Positions 52,862 to 61,568 of a stretch of 64,000 nucleotides of DNA are shown one piece after another. Under the pieces are notes generated by a model that was not told where the DNA came from, searched no databases, and worked only from the letters and a program-made list of their open reading frames with translations. The DNA comes from Halobellus sp. Atlit-31R (GTDB taxonomy: Archaea > Halobacteriota > Halobacteria > Halobacteriales > Haloferacaceae), in assembly GCA_003665935.1 (NCBI GenBank), contig QPLR01000002.1, forward strand, positions 496,001 through 560,000. Reading direction: 5' to 3'. A program made the position numbers and the translations under genes. How positions within the stretch are numbered: position 1 is the first letter of the stretch; each line of letters starts with the position of its first letter.

Positions 52862-53502
52862 TGTCTGAGGACTCTCGCACAGCGAACGCCCGCCGCAGTA
52901 CCGCTTCCGACCGCTCCGACGCCGACGCCGACGCCGACGCGCCAGACGATACGAACGACGCGGCGAGAGCGACGGCCGCGTCGACGTCCGACGCGGCCGA
53001 GCCGACGATCGACGGCCCCGGGGGTTCGTCTCGGGATCTGCGCACCGGACGGACGCGACGGCGGTTCCTCGGCACCGCAGCGGCGGGGCTCACCGTCGGC
53101 CTCGCGGGGTGTGGGAGCGCGCTCTCGGGCGGCTCCGGATCCGACGGCTCCGCCGTCGACGTCGTCCTCGCGGGCGCGCCGAACGGACTCCAAAAGTACC
53201 AGTGTCTGGTCGAACAGGACGGCGACGCGCCGATCACCGGGGTCGAGCCGGGCCTCGTCGGCGGCGAGGAGTTTCAGGTGGTCAACGGCGGCGTCAAGAG
53301 CGCGTCCGTCGTCGTCCGAGCGGCGGATCTCTCGGAGTCTGTCGGGGCCTTCGAGGGGCCGCGGACGCTGTTCACGCTGACGTTCGGTGCGGACGTGGAC
53401 CCGACCGCGCTCTCGCTGAACGTCTCCACCGCGACGGACGACGGCGGGGAGTCGATTCCGGCGGATCGCCTGCGACTCACCGCCGCCGGCGGTTCGGAGT
53501 GA
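52858..53502 (+). CDS. Tat lipoprotein with a cohesin-like module
   Basis: A 214-residue protein. The twin-arginine motif GRTRRRFLGTAAAG (64-77) and the lipobox LAGC (82-85) mark an exported, lipid-anchored protein with Cys85 as the attachment site. Residues 98-210 form one cohesin-like module (VDVVLAGAPNGLQKYQCLVEQ ... LFTLTFGADVD) that parallels module 3 of the upstream scaffold. Unusually, 66 residues of Asp/Ala/Ser-rich sequence precede the Arg pair. No other ATG, GTG or TTG is in frame before the twin arginines, so the extension is real unless translation starts elsewhere. It would anchor the scaffold's dockerin at the membrane. Confidence 0.78.
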   Translation: MMSEDSRTANARRSTASDRSDADADADAPDDTNDAARATAASTSDAAEPTIDGPGGSSRDLRTGRTRRRFLGTAAAGLTVGLAGCGSALSGGSGSDGSAVDVVLAGAPNGLQKYQCLVEQDGDAPITGVEPGLVGGEEFQVVNGGVKSASVVVRAADLSESVGAFEGPRTLFTLTFGADVDPTALSLNVSTATDDGGESIPADRLRLTAAGGSE

Positions 53503-53510
53503 ACTCGGAG

Positions 53511-53572
53511 AGCGTCTACTTCGGCCAGCAGCTCTCTCAGAGGTCCTGTACTTCGGCCAGCAACTCTTCGTA
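53511..53572. repeat. 32-bp tandem duplication of a gene's 3' end
   Basis: TACTTCGGCCAGCA occurs at 53517-53530 and 53549-53562. Around it the two 32-bp units stay similar. Read on the minus strand, the second copy encodes the end of the peroxiredoxin (EELLAEVQDL, then stop at 53539-53537). The other lies just past the stop and would read RELLAEVDAL. Confidence 0.8.
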
Positions 53573-54019
53573 GTCCGGCTCGGTCGTCGGATCGTCGGCG
53601 ACCCAGTCGTAGGTGATCGCCCCGTCGTCGTCGATGATGAACACCGAGCGATTCGCGACGCCGATGAGGCCGAGGTCGTCGATGTCGATCTCGACGCCGT
53701 ACTTGTCGATCGCGCTGCGTCCCATATCGCTGAGCAGCGGGAACTCGATGCCGTGTTCCTCGCGGAAGGCGTTCAGCGAGAACGCCGAGTCGGCGCTCAG
53801 GCCGTAGACGCTCGCGCCGGCGGCCTCGAACTCGTCGCTGTGCTCTTGCAGCGCGACCATCTCGTTCGTGCACGGCGGGGTGAACGCGCCCGGGAAGAAC
53901 GCGAGCAGGACGGGCCCGTGACCGAGTTCGTCGTCGAGGTGGAACGCCGAGACGTCGCCGTCAGCCAGCGTCACGGAGAACGTCGGTGCGTCGTCGCCGA
54001 TGGTGGGTGTCTCAGACAT
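53537..54019 (-). CDS. AhpC/TSA-type peroxiredoxin (1-Cys-like)
   Basis: A 160-residue thiol peroxidase. The site is LLAFFPGAFTPPCTNEMVAL, with peroxidatic Cys50. No second conserved Cys is present, so it probably needs an external thiol for recycling, unlike the Bcp enzyme at 26098. YGLSADSAFSLNAFREEHGIEFPLLSD and GVANRSVFIIDDDG are family blocks. The start ATG 54019 gives a normal thioredoxin-fold N-terminus MSETPTIGDDAPTFSVTLAD. Confidence 0.9.
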   Translation of the reverse strand: MSETPTIGDDAPTFSVTLADGDVSAFHLDDELGHGPVLLAFFPGAFTPPCTNEMVALQEHSDEFEAAGASVYGLSADSAFSLNAFREEHGIEFPLLSDMGRSAIDKYGVEIDIDDLGLIGVANRSVFIIDDDGAITYDWVADDPTTEPDYEELLAEVQDL

Positions 54020-54104
54020 CTTCGTCTGTTACGTTGCACGCGAACGACCAAAGTATGGTGGGCTGAGAGGGACGGGTGCCACGGGGTCGCGGAGGTGGCC
54101 CGCT

Positions 54105-55139
54105 TCAGATCCAGCCGTCTTCGGCGAGCAGTTCGCCGTTGAGCAGTGACGCGCCCGCCGCGCCGCGGATCGTGTTGTGTGCGAGACAGTTGTACTTCAC
54201 GCCGTCCGCCGTCGTCTGGATCCCGCCGGCGGAGATCTGCATCCCGTCGCCGCGCTCGCGGTCGAGGCGGGGCTGGGGCCGGTCGAAGTCCTCGAAGACG
54301 TGGATGAGCTGGTCCGGCGAGGAGTAGAGGTCGACGCTCGGATACTCCCGCATCGCCTCGGCGGCCGCCGCGGGCGAGACGTCCTCGGCCGTCTCGGCGA
54401 AGACGTTCTCGAGGTGGCCGTCGAGCGTCGGAATGCGGTTGCAGGAGGCGGCGACCTCCATCCCGTGGAGGTCGATCTCCGCGCCGTCGAACTCGCCGAG
54501 GAGCTTCCGCGATTCGGTCTCCATCTTCTCGTCCTCGCCGTTGATGTGCGGGATCGCGTTGTCGATGATCTCCATCGACGTGACGCCGGAGTAGCCCGCG
54601 CCGGAGACCGCCTGCAGCGTCGAGACCTGCACGGCTTCGAGGCCGAACTGATCGAGCGCCGCGAGCGTCGGAACCATCGTGATCGTCGAGCAGTTCGGGT
54701 TCTTCACGAGCGCGCCGTCCCACCCGCGCTCGTCGCGCTGGACCTCGATGAGGTCGAGGTGTCCGGGGTTGATCTCGGGGATCGTCAGCGGCACGTCCGG
54801 GGCCATCCGGTCGTTCGAGGAGTTCGAGGAGACGACGTAGCCCGCCTCCAGGAACTCGGGCTCGACGTCGGCCGCGACGCCCGAGGGGAGCGACGAGAAG
54901 AGCAGATCGACGTCGTCAGGGACGTCGGCCGGGGTCGTCGCACCGACCGTCATCTCGGCGACGTCGTCCGGAATCGGCGTGTTCACGCGCCACTTCGCCG
55001 CTTCGCGGTAGGTCTTGCCCGCGCTCTCTGCGGAGGCGGTGAGCGCCGCGAGTTCGAACGTCGGGTGGCCGTCGAGGAGTTGGATGAATCGCTGTCCCAC
55101 TGCGCCCGTCGCGCCGAGGATACCGACACGTACTGTCAT
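54105..55139 (-). CDS. asd: Aspartate-semialdehyde dehydrogenase
   Basis: NADP-dependent enzyme of the aspartate-family amino acid pathway. It has 344 residues. The dinucleotide-binding [17 protein letters not shown] is at 6-22 and the catalytic Cys150 is in [24 protein letters not shown] and a histidine-containing [18 protein letters not shown] segment follow. ATG 55139 is chosen because a TATA-like CTTATG lies 25-30 nt upstream on the minus strand (55164-55169). Its gap to the carboxylase gene holds no coding sequence. Confidence 0.95.
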   Translation of the reverse strand: MTVRVGILGATGAVGQRFIQLLDGHPTFELAALTASAESAGKTYREAAKWRVNTPIPDDVAEMTVGATTPADVPDDVDLLFSSLPSGVAADVEPEFLEAGYVVSSNSSNDRMAPDVPLTIPEINPGHLDLIEVQRDERGWDGALVKNPNCSTITMVPTLAALDQFGLEAVQVSTLQAVSGAGYSGVTSMEIIDNAIPHINGEDEKMETESRKLLGEFDGAEIDLHGMEVAASCNRIPTLDGHLENVFAETAEDVSPAAAAEAMREYPSVDLYSSPDQLIHVFEDFDRPQPRLDRERGDGMQISAGGIQTTADGVKYNCLAHNTIRGAAGASLLNGELLAEDGWI

Positions 55140-55410
55140 TACCGTGGGCGTGGGAGACACACACATAAGGCGGTTTGGATTTAGCGCGTGTTTCACGAAC
55201 GTTCAGATAGCTCGCCAACGGTGGCGCGGAAGTTGACAAACAGCTCTGACTTCGGGGCCCACTGTCGGAGCCAGCACCAAGACGCCGCCGTCGCCAGCGA
55301 CATCGGCAGTTCTCTGTCCGGCCCGCCTCCGAAACTGATCGACGATCGTCGAATCCCCCTTCGTGCAGAACCGACAGATAGAGGTGCCGTGTTTCAGAAA
55401 CTCTCTCCAA

Positions 55411-57246
55411 ATGTTCAGCAAGGTTCTCGTCGCCAATCGGGGAGAGATCGCGCTGCGGGTGATGCGGGCGTGTCGTGACCTGGGCGTCCGCACCGTCGCG
55501 GTCTACAGCGACGCCGACAAGCACGCCGGGCACGTTCGGTACGCCGACGAGGCGTACAACGTCGGGTCCGCACGTGCGGCGGACTCCTACCTCGATCACG
55601 AGGCCGTCCTCGAGGCGGGACGGAAAGCCGGCGCGGACGCGGTCCACCCGGGGTACGGCTTCCTCGCGGAGAACGCCGAGTTCGCTCGAAAAGTCGAAGG
55701 GAGCGAGCTGACCTGGATCGGCCCTTCGGCCGACGCGATGGAACGACTGGGGGAGAAGACGAAGGCGCGGGCGCTGATGCAGGCGGCCGACGTGCCGGTC
55801 GTGCCCGGAACCACGGAGCCGGTCACGTCGGCCGACGAGGTGGCGTCGGTCGCCGCGGAGTACGGCTACCCCGTCGCGATCAAAGCCGAGGGCGGCGGCG
55901 GCGGTCGCGGCCTCCGGGTGGTACGCTCGGAGGACGAAGTCCAAGAGCAGTTCGAGACCGCACAGCGCGAGGGGGAGGCGTACTTCGACAACGCCTCCGT
56001 CTACGTCGAGAAGTATCTGGAGGCGCCGCGCCACGTCGAAGTGCAGATCCTCGCCGACGAACACGGGAACGTCCGCCACCTCGGCGAGCGCGACTGCTCG
56101 CTCCAGCGACGCCACCAGAAGGTGATCGAGGAAGCGCCGTCCCCGGCGCTGGACGCCGACCTCCGCGAGCGGATCGGCGAGGCGGCCCGCCGCGGCGTGC
56201 GCGAGGCCGACTACACCAACGCCGGCACCGTGGAGTTCCTCGTCGAGGACGGCGAGTTCTACTTCATGGAGGTCAACACCCGGATTCAGGTCGAACACAC
56301 CGCCACCGAGGAGGTCACCGGGATCGACGTGGTGAAGTGGCAACTGCGCGTCGCGGCCGGCGAGGAACTCGACTTCGCTCAGGACGACGTCGAGATCGAC
56401 GGGCACGCGATCGAGTACCGCATCAACGCCGAGAACGCCGCTGACGACTTCGCGCCGGCGACCGGGACGCTCGAGACGTACGACCCGCCGGGCGGGATCG
56501 GGGTCCGCGTCGACGACGCCGTCCGACAGGGCGACGAGATCGGCGGCGACTACGACTCGATGATCGCGAAGCTGATCGTCTCGGGGAGCGACCGCGAGGA
56601 GTGTCTCGCGCGCTCGGAGCGAGCGCTCTCGGAGTTCGAGATCGACGGCTTGCAGACCATCGTCCCGTTCCACCGGCTGATGCTGACCGACGAGGCATTC
56701 CGCGCGGGCGAGCACACGACGAAGTACCTCGACGAGGATCTGGACCGCGACCGGATCGACCAGGCCGTCGAAAAGTGGGGGACCGTCGGGGAGTCGGAGC
56801 CTGCCGACGCGGGCGACGCCGAGTCCGAAGACGTCACCGAACGGGAGTTCACCGTCGAGGTAAACGGCAAACGGTTCGAGGTCAACCTCGAAGAGCGCGG
56901 GGCGCCGGCACTGCCGGATGTCGAAGCCCTCAGCAACGGCGGCGGGACCGGAGCCGCGGGCGCACAGGCGACGCGCTCGCGCCCCGACGAGGCGACGGCA
57001 GCCGACGACGACGAGGTCACGATCGAGGGCGACGGCGAGCAGGTCACCGCCGAGATGCAGGGGACGATCCTCTCTGTCGAGGTCGCCGAGGGTGACGACG
57101 TCGCCGCCGGCGACGTGGTCTGCGTGCTCGAAGCGATGAAGATGGAGAACGACATCGTGGCCGAACGCGGCGGCACGGTCGCGCAGGTCCTCGTCGACGA
57201 GGGCGACAGTGCAGATATGGGCGACGTCCTCGTCGTCTTAGAGTAG
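55411..57246 (+). CDS. pccA: Acyl-CoA carboxylase alpha subunit (biotin carboxylase plus carrier domain)
   Basis: Carboxylates biotin with ATP and bicarbonate; a separate beta subunit passes the carboxyl to acetyl- or propionyl-CoA. It has 611 residues. The biotin-carboxylase half is [20 protein letters not shown], then [27 protein letters not shown] and the Cys-containing [21 protein letters not shown] Pro/Gly/Thr linker at about 510-540 is followed by a BCCP domain. The biotin attachment Lys577 is in EAMKMEND, followed by the usual tail. ATG 55411 begins with the family N-terminus. Its biotin ligase starts 1 nt after the stop. Confidence 0.95.
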   Translation: MFSKVLVANRGEIALRVMRACRDLGVRTVAVYSDADKHAGHVRYADEAYNVGSARAADSYLDHEAVLEAGRKAGADAVHPGYGFLAENAEFARKVEGSELTWIGPSADAMERLGEKTKARALMQAADVPVVPGTTEPVTSADEVASVAAEYGYPVAIKAEGGGGGRGLRVVRSEDEVQEQFETAQREGEAYFDNASVYVEKYLEAPRHVEVQILADEHGNVRHLGERDCSLQRRHQKVIEEAPSPALDADLRERIGEAARRGVREADYTNAGTVEFLVEDGEFYFMEVNTRIQVEHTATEEVTGIDVVKWQLRVAAGEELDFAQDDVEIDGHAIEYRINAENAADDFAPATGTLETYDPPGGIGVRVDDAVRQGDEIGGDYDSMIAKLIVSGSDREECLARSERALSEFEIDGLQTIVPFHRLMLTDEAFRAGEHTTKYLDEDLDRDRIDQAVEKWGTVGESEPADAGDAESEDVTEREFTVEVNGKRFEVNLEERGAPALPDVEALSNGGGTGAAGAQATRSRPDEATAADDDEVTIEGDGEQVTAEMQGTILSVEVAEGDDVAAGDVVCVLEAMKMENDIVAERGGTVAQVLVDEGDSADMGDVLVVLE

Positions 57247-57247
57247 G

Positions 57248-58201
57248 ATGAACGAAACGAAACGCGCACTCTTGGACGCACTCGCGGACGGCCCCGTCTC
57301 CGGACCGGCGCTCGCCGATCGACTCGGCGTCTCGCGCGCGGCCGTCTGGAAACAGGTGGAGGCGCTGCGGGAGGAGGGCTTCGAGGTCGCGAGCGGCGAC
57401 GACGGCTACCGGATCGTCGACGTGCCGGCGTACGGCGCTGCTGCGATCGAGTACGGGCTCGAAGCCCCCTACCGGATCGAGTACCACGATCAGGTGCCCA
57501 GCACGAACCACCGCGCCCGCGAACTCGCAGCCGAGGGTGCCAGCGACGTCGTCGTCGTCGCCGACGAACAGACCGGCGGCCGCGGGCGCCTCGAACGCGA
57601 GTGGTCCTCGCCGCCCGGCGGCGTCTGGGCGAGCGTGCTCGTGCGGCCGCGACGTCCACCCAGCGAGGTCCCGCTCTACACGCTCGCAGCAGCCGTCGCC
57701 ATCGCGCGGGCCGCTCGCGAAGCCGGCGTCCCGGCGACGATCAAGTGGCCGAACGACGTTCTCGTCGCTGGAGCGGACGGAGACGCGACGACGGAGCGAA
57801 AGCTCGCCGGGATCCTGACCGAGATGGAGGGCGAGGCCGACCGCGTCTCCTGGCTCGCCGCCGGGATGGGCGTGAACGCGAACGTCGACGCCGACGCGCT
57901 GCCGCCGGGCGCGACGAGCCTCCGCGCGGAGGTCGGCGACGTGGATCGACGGGTGTTCCTCCAGCGGCTGCTCGAGACGTTCGCGGAGCTAACTGCCGAG
58001 GACGCCGACCTCCGGGACGTGCTCGACGAGTGGCGCGACTACGCCTCGACGCTCGGTCGACGCGTCCGGATCGAGACGCCAAGCGAGGTCATCGAGGGCG
58101 AGGCGGTGGACGTCCGCTTCCCCGGCAGTCTGGTCGTGCAGACCGACACTGGCGAGCGTGTCGTCAGCGCGGGCGACTGCGAGCACCTGCGGCCGAGCTA
58201 G
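57248..58201 (+). CDS. birA: Biotin protein ligase with an N-terminal winged helix (BirA)
   Basis: Attaches biotin to the carrier domain, probably of the carboxylase just upstream, and may repress biotin genes. It has 317 residues. A helix-turn-helix of the BirA type covers residues 1-55 (RALLDALADGPVSGPALADRLGVSRAAVWKQV). The catalytic core has TNHRARELAAEG, the biotinyl-AMP loop TGGRGRLEREW (109-119) and IKWPNDVLV (165-173). The C-terminal SH3-like domain is TLGRRVRIETPSEVIEGEAVDV. It starts 1 nt after the carboxylase stop, so enzyme and substrate are co-expressed. Confidence 0.95.
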   Translation: MNETKRALLDALADGPVSGPALADRLGVSRAAVWKQVEALREEGFEVASGDDGYRIVDVPAYGAAAIEYGLEAPYRIEYHDQVPSTNHRARELAAEGASDVVVVADEQTGGRGRLEREWSSPPGGVWASVLVRPRRPPSEVPLYTLAAAVAIARAAREAGVPATIKWPNDVLVAGADGDATTERKLAGILTEMEGEADRVSWLAAGMGVNANVDADALPPGATSLRAEVGDVDRRVFLQRLLETFAELTAEDADLRDVLDEWRDYASTLGRRVRIETPSEVIEGEAVDVRFPGSLVVQTDTGERVVSAGDCEHLRPS

Positions 58202-58299
58202 TCGTCGGGGGCGAACGGGAAGCGCTCGGCGTACGGACACGTCTCGTCGAGCCGAAATTCCGAAGAAAAAGTCGCGGCCGCCGTCCGCGGCCGACAGCC

Positions 58300-58581
58300 T
58301 CAGTTCCCGTCGCCGCCGTCGGTGAGGGGGCGGCCGCCGGCGGTGAGTACGCCGTCGGCGATCTGGCGGGCCTCGGCCGGAGACGGACGGGTACCGTCGA
58401 CGAAGCGGTCTCCGAGTTCCTCGACGACGGCCATCACGTCCGAGAGGTCTCCCCGCTCGTCGACCGCCGCGAACACGTCCTTGTAGGCGTTCGCTTCCCA
58501 GTGGCTGATCTCGTAGTCGTACGTTTCGGTCTTCGAGGCAACTGCATACCGGAGCTGTCGTGCCGCGTCGGACGGGTGCAT
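58300..58581 (-). CDS. Small haloarchaeal protein of unknown function
   Basis: A 93-residue soluble, helical, acidic protein. MHPSDAARQLRYAVASKTETYDYEISHWEANAYKDV is followed by a helical stretch (ERGDLSDVMAVVEELGDRFV) and ends in Gly/Asp. No Cys, no membrane segment. It is on the opposite strand to birA (98 nt between stops). I recognise no family. Confidence 0.6.
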   Translation of the reverse strand: MHPSDAARQLRYAVASKTETYDYEISHWEANAYKDVFAAVDERGDLSDVMAVVEELGDRFVDGTRPSPAEARQIADGVLTAGGRPLTDGGDGN

Positions 58582-58726
58582 ACTCGATACGAAGAGGCCC
58601 GAGCACTAAAGTGTACTCAGACTCGAAATCGAGTTAATTTGGTGGGCGGTGTCACCGGGATCGACACTGGAGTGGCGTGACGTGCCGATCCGAGACGTTT
58701 AGGGGTGCAGCGGCCCGTGCTCGCGT

Positions 58727-59539
58727 ATGCACGGAGATCGGACGGCGCTCGCCCGTCAGGCCGCCGAAGCGGGAGCGACCGTCGCCGTCGAGCGGTTCCG
58801 GACCGACATCGACGTCGAGCAGAAGGCGAACAAGACCGACGTGGTGACACAGGCCGACCGCGATGCGCAGGCGGCAGTCATCGAGACCATCCGGGAGCAG
58901 TACCCCGAGGACGCGATCGTCGGCGAGGAGGACGACGAACTGAAGACGATCCCCGAAAGCGGCGCGGCGTGGGTGATCGACCCCATCGACGGGACGAACA
59001 ACTACGTCCGCGGCACTCGCGTGTGGGGGACGGCCGTCGCTGCGGTCCGCGACGAGGAACCGCTGGCGGGGGCGACCCACTTTCCGGCGCTCGACGACGT
59101 CTACTGGACCGACGGTGAACAGGCCTACCGGAACGGCGACCCCGTCACGGTCTCGGCGACCGACGACCCGGAAGCCGGCGTCGTCGCCCCGACGCTGTGG
59201 TGGGACTTCGACGCTCGCGACCAGTACGGGCGGGCCTGTCAGGCCATCGTCGACCGGTTCGGGGATCTCCGACGCGTCGGTTGCGCGCAGGCGGCGCTCG
59301 CTAGCGTCGCAGACGGATCGCTCGACGGCGTCGTGACGAATCTCCGGGCCAACCCCTGGGACACGGTCGCCGGCGTCGCGATGATTCGCGCCGCGGGCGG
59401 AACTGTCTCGGACCTCGCGGGCGAGCGCTGGCGGCACGATTCGGTCGGTCTCGTCGCCTCGAACGGCCGCGTTCACGAGACGCTGTTGGACGCCGCGCGC
59501 GCGATCGATCCGCGGCGAGTGAGCGACGGTAGTAAGTGA
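58727..59539 (+). CDS. suhB: Inositol monophosphatase/FBPase family phosphatase
   Basis: A 270-residue Mg-dependent sugar phosphatase. The metal sites are VGEEDDELK (Glu67), WVIDPIDGTNNYVRG (Asp85, Asp88) and the late WDTVAG (Asp in NPWDTVAGVAM). Archaeal members often act as both inositol-1-phosphatase and fructose-1,6-bisphosphatase. The C-terminus ends RRVSDGSK inside a 17-bp repeat, so the last few residues may vary between strains. Confidence 0.9.
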   Translation: MHGDRTALARQAAEAGATVAVERFRTDIDVEQKANKTDVVTQADRDAQAAVIETIREQYPEDAIVGEEDDELKTIPESGAAWVIDPIDGTNNYVRGTRVWGTAVAAVRDEEPLAGATHFPALDDVYWTDGEQAYRNGDPVTVSATDDPEAGVVAPTLWWDFDARDQYGRACQAIVDRFGDLRRVGCAQAALASVADGSLDGVVTNLRANPWDTVAGVAMIRAAGGTVSDLAGERWRHDSVGLVASNGRVHETLLDAARAIDPRRVSDGSK

Positions 59540-59567
59540 CCGACGGTAGCGAGTGACCGAAGGAGCG
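59517..59567 (+). repeat. 17-bp repeat over the suhB stop codon
   Basis: Three units at 59517-59533, 59534-59550 and 59551-59567. The first two agree at about 15 of 17 bases; the third is more degraded. The suhB stop (TGA, 59537-59539) lies in the second unit. Confidence 0.82.
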
Positions 59568-59613
59568 ACGCAGTATCCCAAAGCGGCAAGTCCGTAGCCC
59601 GCCTACGCCTACT

Positions 59614-60063
59614 ATGGAACTGGACGAGACGGACCGGGAGATCTTGCGCATCCTCCAGTCCGACGCCCGGACGCCGTTCAGCGAGATCGCGAGGCAGATC
59701 GAGATGTCGAGTGCGACCGTCCACGACCGCGTGAGCCGGATGGAGGACGCAGGGGTCATCGAGGGCTACCACGCGAAGATCGATCCCCGGTCGGTCGGTC
59801 TCGGAACGTCCGCGCTCGTCGGGCTTCGGGTCGAGCAGGGCAACGAGAACGACGCGCTCGAACGACTCCGCGAGCTCGACGGCGTTCAGGAGATCCACCT
59901 CACGACGGGCGAGTGGGACGTCGTCCTCCGTGTGTACGCCGAGGACACCGACGCGCTACGCGAACTGATGTTCGAAAACGTCGCCAAGATCGAGGGATTC
60001 TCGCGGTCCCAGACGATGGTGATTCTGGCGACCGACCTCGAAGAGCGACCGCTGCCGATCTGA
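59614..60063 (+). CDS. Lrp/AsnC family regulator
   Basis: A 149-residue regulator. The N-terminal helix-turn-helix is ETDREILRILQSDARTPFSEIARQIEMSSATVHDRVSRMEDAGVI (about 6-49). The C-terminal RAM/ligand-binding domain is ALVGLRVEQGNENDALERLRELDGVQEIHLTTGEWDVVLRV. Proteins of this type form octamers that sense amino acids. The target is unknown; nothing next to it is amino-acid-related except asd 4 kb away. The ATG follows a cctactatgg region that could hold its promoter. Confidence 0.92.
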   Translation: MELDETDREILRILQSDARTPFSEIARQIEMSSATVHDRVSRMEDAGVIEGYHAKIDPRSVGLGTSALVGLRVEQGNENDALERLRELDGVQEIHLTTGEWDVVLRVYAEDTDALRELMFENVAKIEGFSRSQTMVILATDLEERPLPI

Positions 60064-60150
60064 GAGGGCTGTCGCCTCCCGGTTCGCCCCAGACCGGTCG
60101 AGTGGCCGGAGACCGGAATCCTCAACACGCCCGCCGTCGGCGTTTCTCGT

Positions 60151-61290
60151 ATGTCAACAGTCGCCGAACGCGTCGGCGTCGACCCCGAGCGGCTCTGGGC
60201 CGGGGGCGTGCTCACGGCACTCGCTGCACTCGTCGTCGGGTCGCTCGCGCTACCCGAGACCGTCTACGACGGCTTCGTCTGGCACTTCTTCTGGGGCCCC
60301 GTGCAGGCGGATGCGAACTCCGCTGTGTGTGCGATCCGTCCGGGGAGCACCGTCGAGTACCTGTACAGCTCACAGGCGTGTGCCAACGCCGCGGAACCGG
60401 TCGCGTACCCCGGCTACACGCTCGTCTCCGAAGTCGGCTATATGGTGACGCTGCTGGTCGCGCTGACCGGCGTCGTCTTCCTCCTCCGTCGACTCGACCT
60501 CGGCGCTGACCGGGAGTTCTTCTACGCGCTTCTCCCGTTCACCTTCTTCGGCGGCGCACTCCGCGTCGTCGAGGACGCAAACGACGCCGTGACCGCTACC
60601 GACGCGCTGATCACTTACCCGCTGAACACGCTGTTCATCAGTCCGATCATCTACTTCACGGTCTTCGCGATCACGCTCGTCGCCGTCGTCGCTGCCGTCT
60701 GGGCGGCGCGTAGCGGCCTCGTCGAGCGGTACGACCGGCTCCTCTTCGGGATCGGTGCCGCGGTACTCGTCGCGACGCTCGGCTACCTCCTCTCGCTCGT
60801 TCTCACCGGGGCCGAGGGCGTCGATTTCTACCCGCAGGTCCTCGGAAGCGTTCTCGTGGGGGCGACAGTCGTCACGGCGATCACGTGGTGGCTCATCGAG
60901 CGATTCGCACCGTCGGTAAACAGCGGGACCGGGCGGATCGGCTTCGTCATCCTCTGGGGACACGCGATCGACGGCGTCGCGAACGTCATCGGGCTCGACT
61001 GGATGCCCGCGCTCGGTGCCGGGCCGAATCTGGTTCCGAAACACCCCGTCAATCAGTTCGTCGTCGACGTCACCGGCTCGCTTCTCCCGGCGTCGGTGCT
61101 CGCGATCACAGGCGACACGTGGCCGTTCCTCCTCGTGAAGCTCGTCGCCGCGACGTTCGTCATCTGGGTGTTCGAGGAGACGATCTTCGAGGAGAGCCCG
61201 CGCTACACGATGCTGCTTCTCGTCGCTGTCCTCGCAGTGGGGCTCGGTCCGGGCACGCGGGATATGCTGCGGGCCACGTTCGGCGTCTGA
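60151..61290 (+). CDS. DUF63 family membrane protein
   Basis: A 379-residue archaeal membrane protein with about ten helices. DUF63 landmarks are present: [37 protein letters not shown], and [21 protein letters not shown], with polar residues (Arg, Glu, Asp, Asn) inside the membrane. An N-terminal outside loop of about 50 residues has two cysteines ([23 protein letters not shown]), which may form a disulfide. Function is unknown. It stands alone, with the Lrp regulator 87 nt upstream. Confidence 0.85.
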   Translation: MSTVAERVGVDPERLWAGGVLTALAALVVGSLALPETVYDGFVWHFFWGPVQADANSAVCAIRPGSTVEYLYSSQACANAAEPVAYPGYTLVSEVGYMVTLLVALTGVVFLLRRLDLGADREFFYALLPFTFFGGALRVVEDANDAVTATDALITYPLNTLFISPIIYFTVFAITLVAVVAAVWAARSGLVERYDRLLFGIGAAVLVATLGYLLSLVLTGAEGVDFYPQVLGSVLVGATVVTAITWWLIERFAPSVNSGTGRIGFVILWGHAIDGVANVIGLDWMPALGAGPNLVPKHPVNQFVVDVTGSLLPASVLAITGDTWPFLLVKLVAATFVIWVFEETIFEESPRYTMLLLVAVLAVGLGPGTRDMLRATFGV

Positions 61291-61305
61291 AGACGTCGGG
61301 CTATC

Positions 61306-61381
61306 GTAGCGTTTGCAACTGATTGCACATCCGATCGCACGCCGTCGTGCGGTCGAGTGAGCAAAGATTTGCAAACGCTAC
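61306..61381. mobile_element. 76-bp palindromic element, MITE-like
   Basis: GTAGCGTTTGCAA (61306-61318) and its exact complement TTGCAAACGCTAC (61369-61381) bound a region whose interior arms still pair at 15 of 22 positions around a 6-nt loop (GCCGTC, 61341-61346). Similar TAGCGTTTGCAA palindromes are, to my memory, scattered in haloarchaeal genomes. The element contains no coding sequence, consistent with a non-autonomous miniature element or a REP-like repeat. It sits 15 nt after the DUF63 stop, so it could also act as that gene's terminator. Confidence 0.62.
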
Positions 61382-61568
61382 TATAATCAGACCGGCGGTC
61401 GGTCTACGGCCGACGGTTTTTGAATCGGGACGCGGCCAGCGCCCGTATCACTCGCTATCGAACCGCGCGGCGATCTGCGGGAGTCCGGCACCCCGCCGCG
61501 CGGGCCGAGCCGTCGGTGTCGGCTGTCCGCCACACTTGACAGCACGTGCCGTCGGGGCGGCACCGAGG

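Noticed and set aside
55203..55410. Minus-strand reading with a segment like [13 protein letters not shown] in the asd-pccA gap, considered as a transposase remnant
   Set aside because: It has no start, no conserved transposase residues and no inverted repeats. It is too short to support a pseudogene call.
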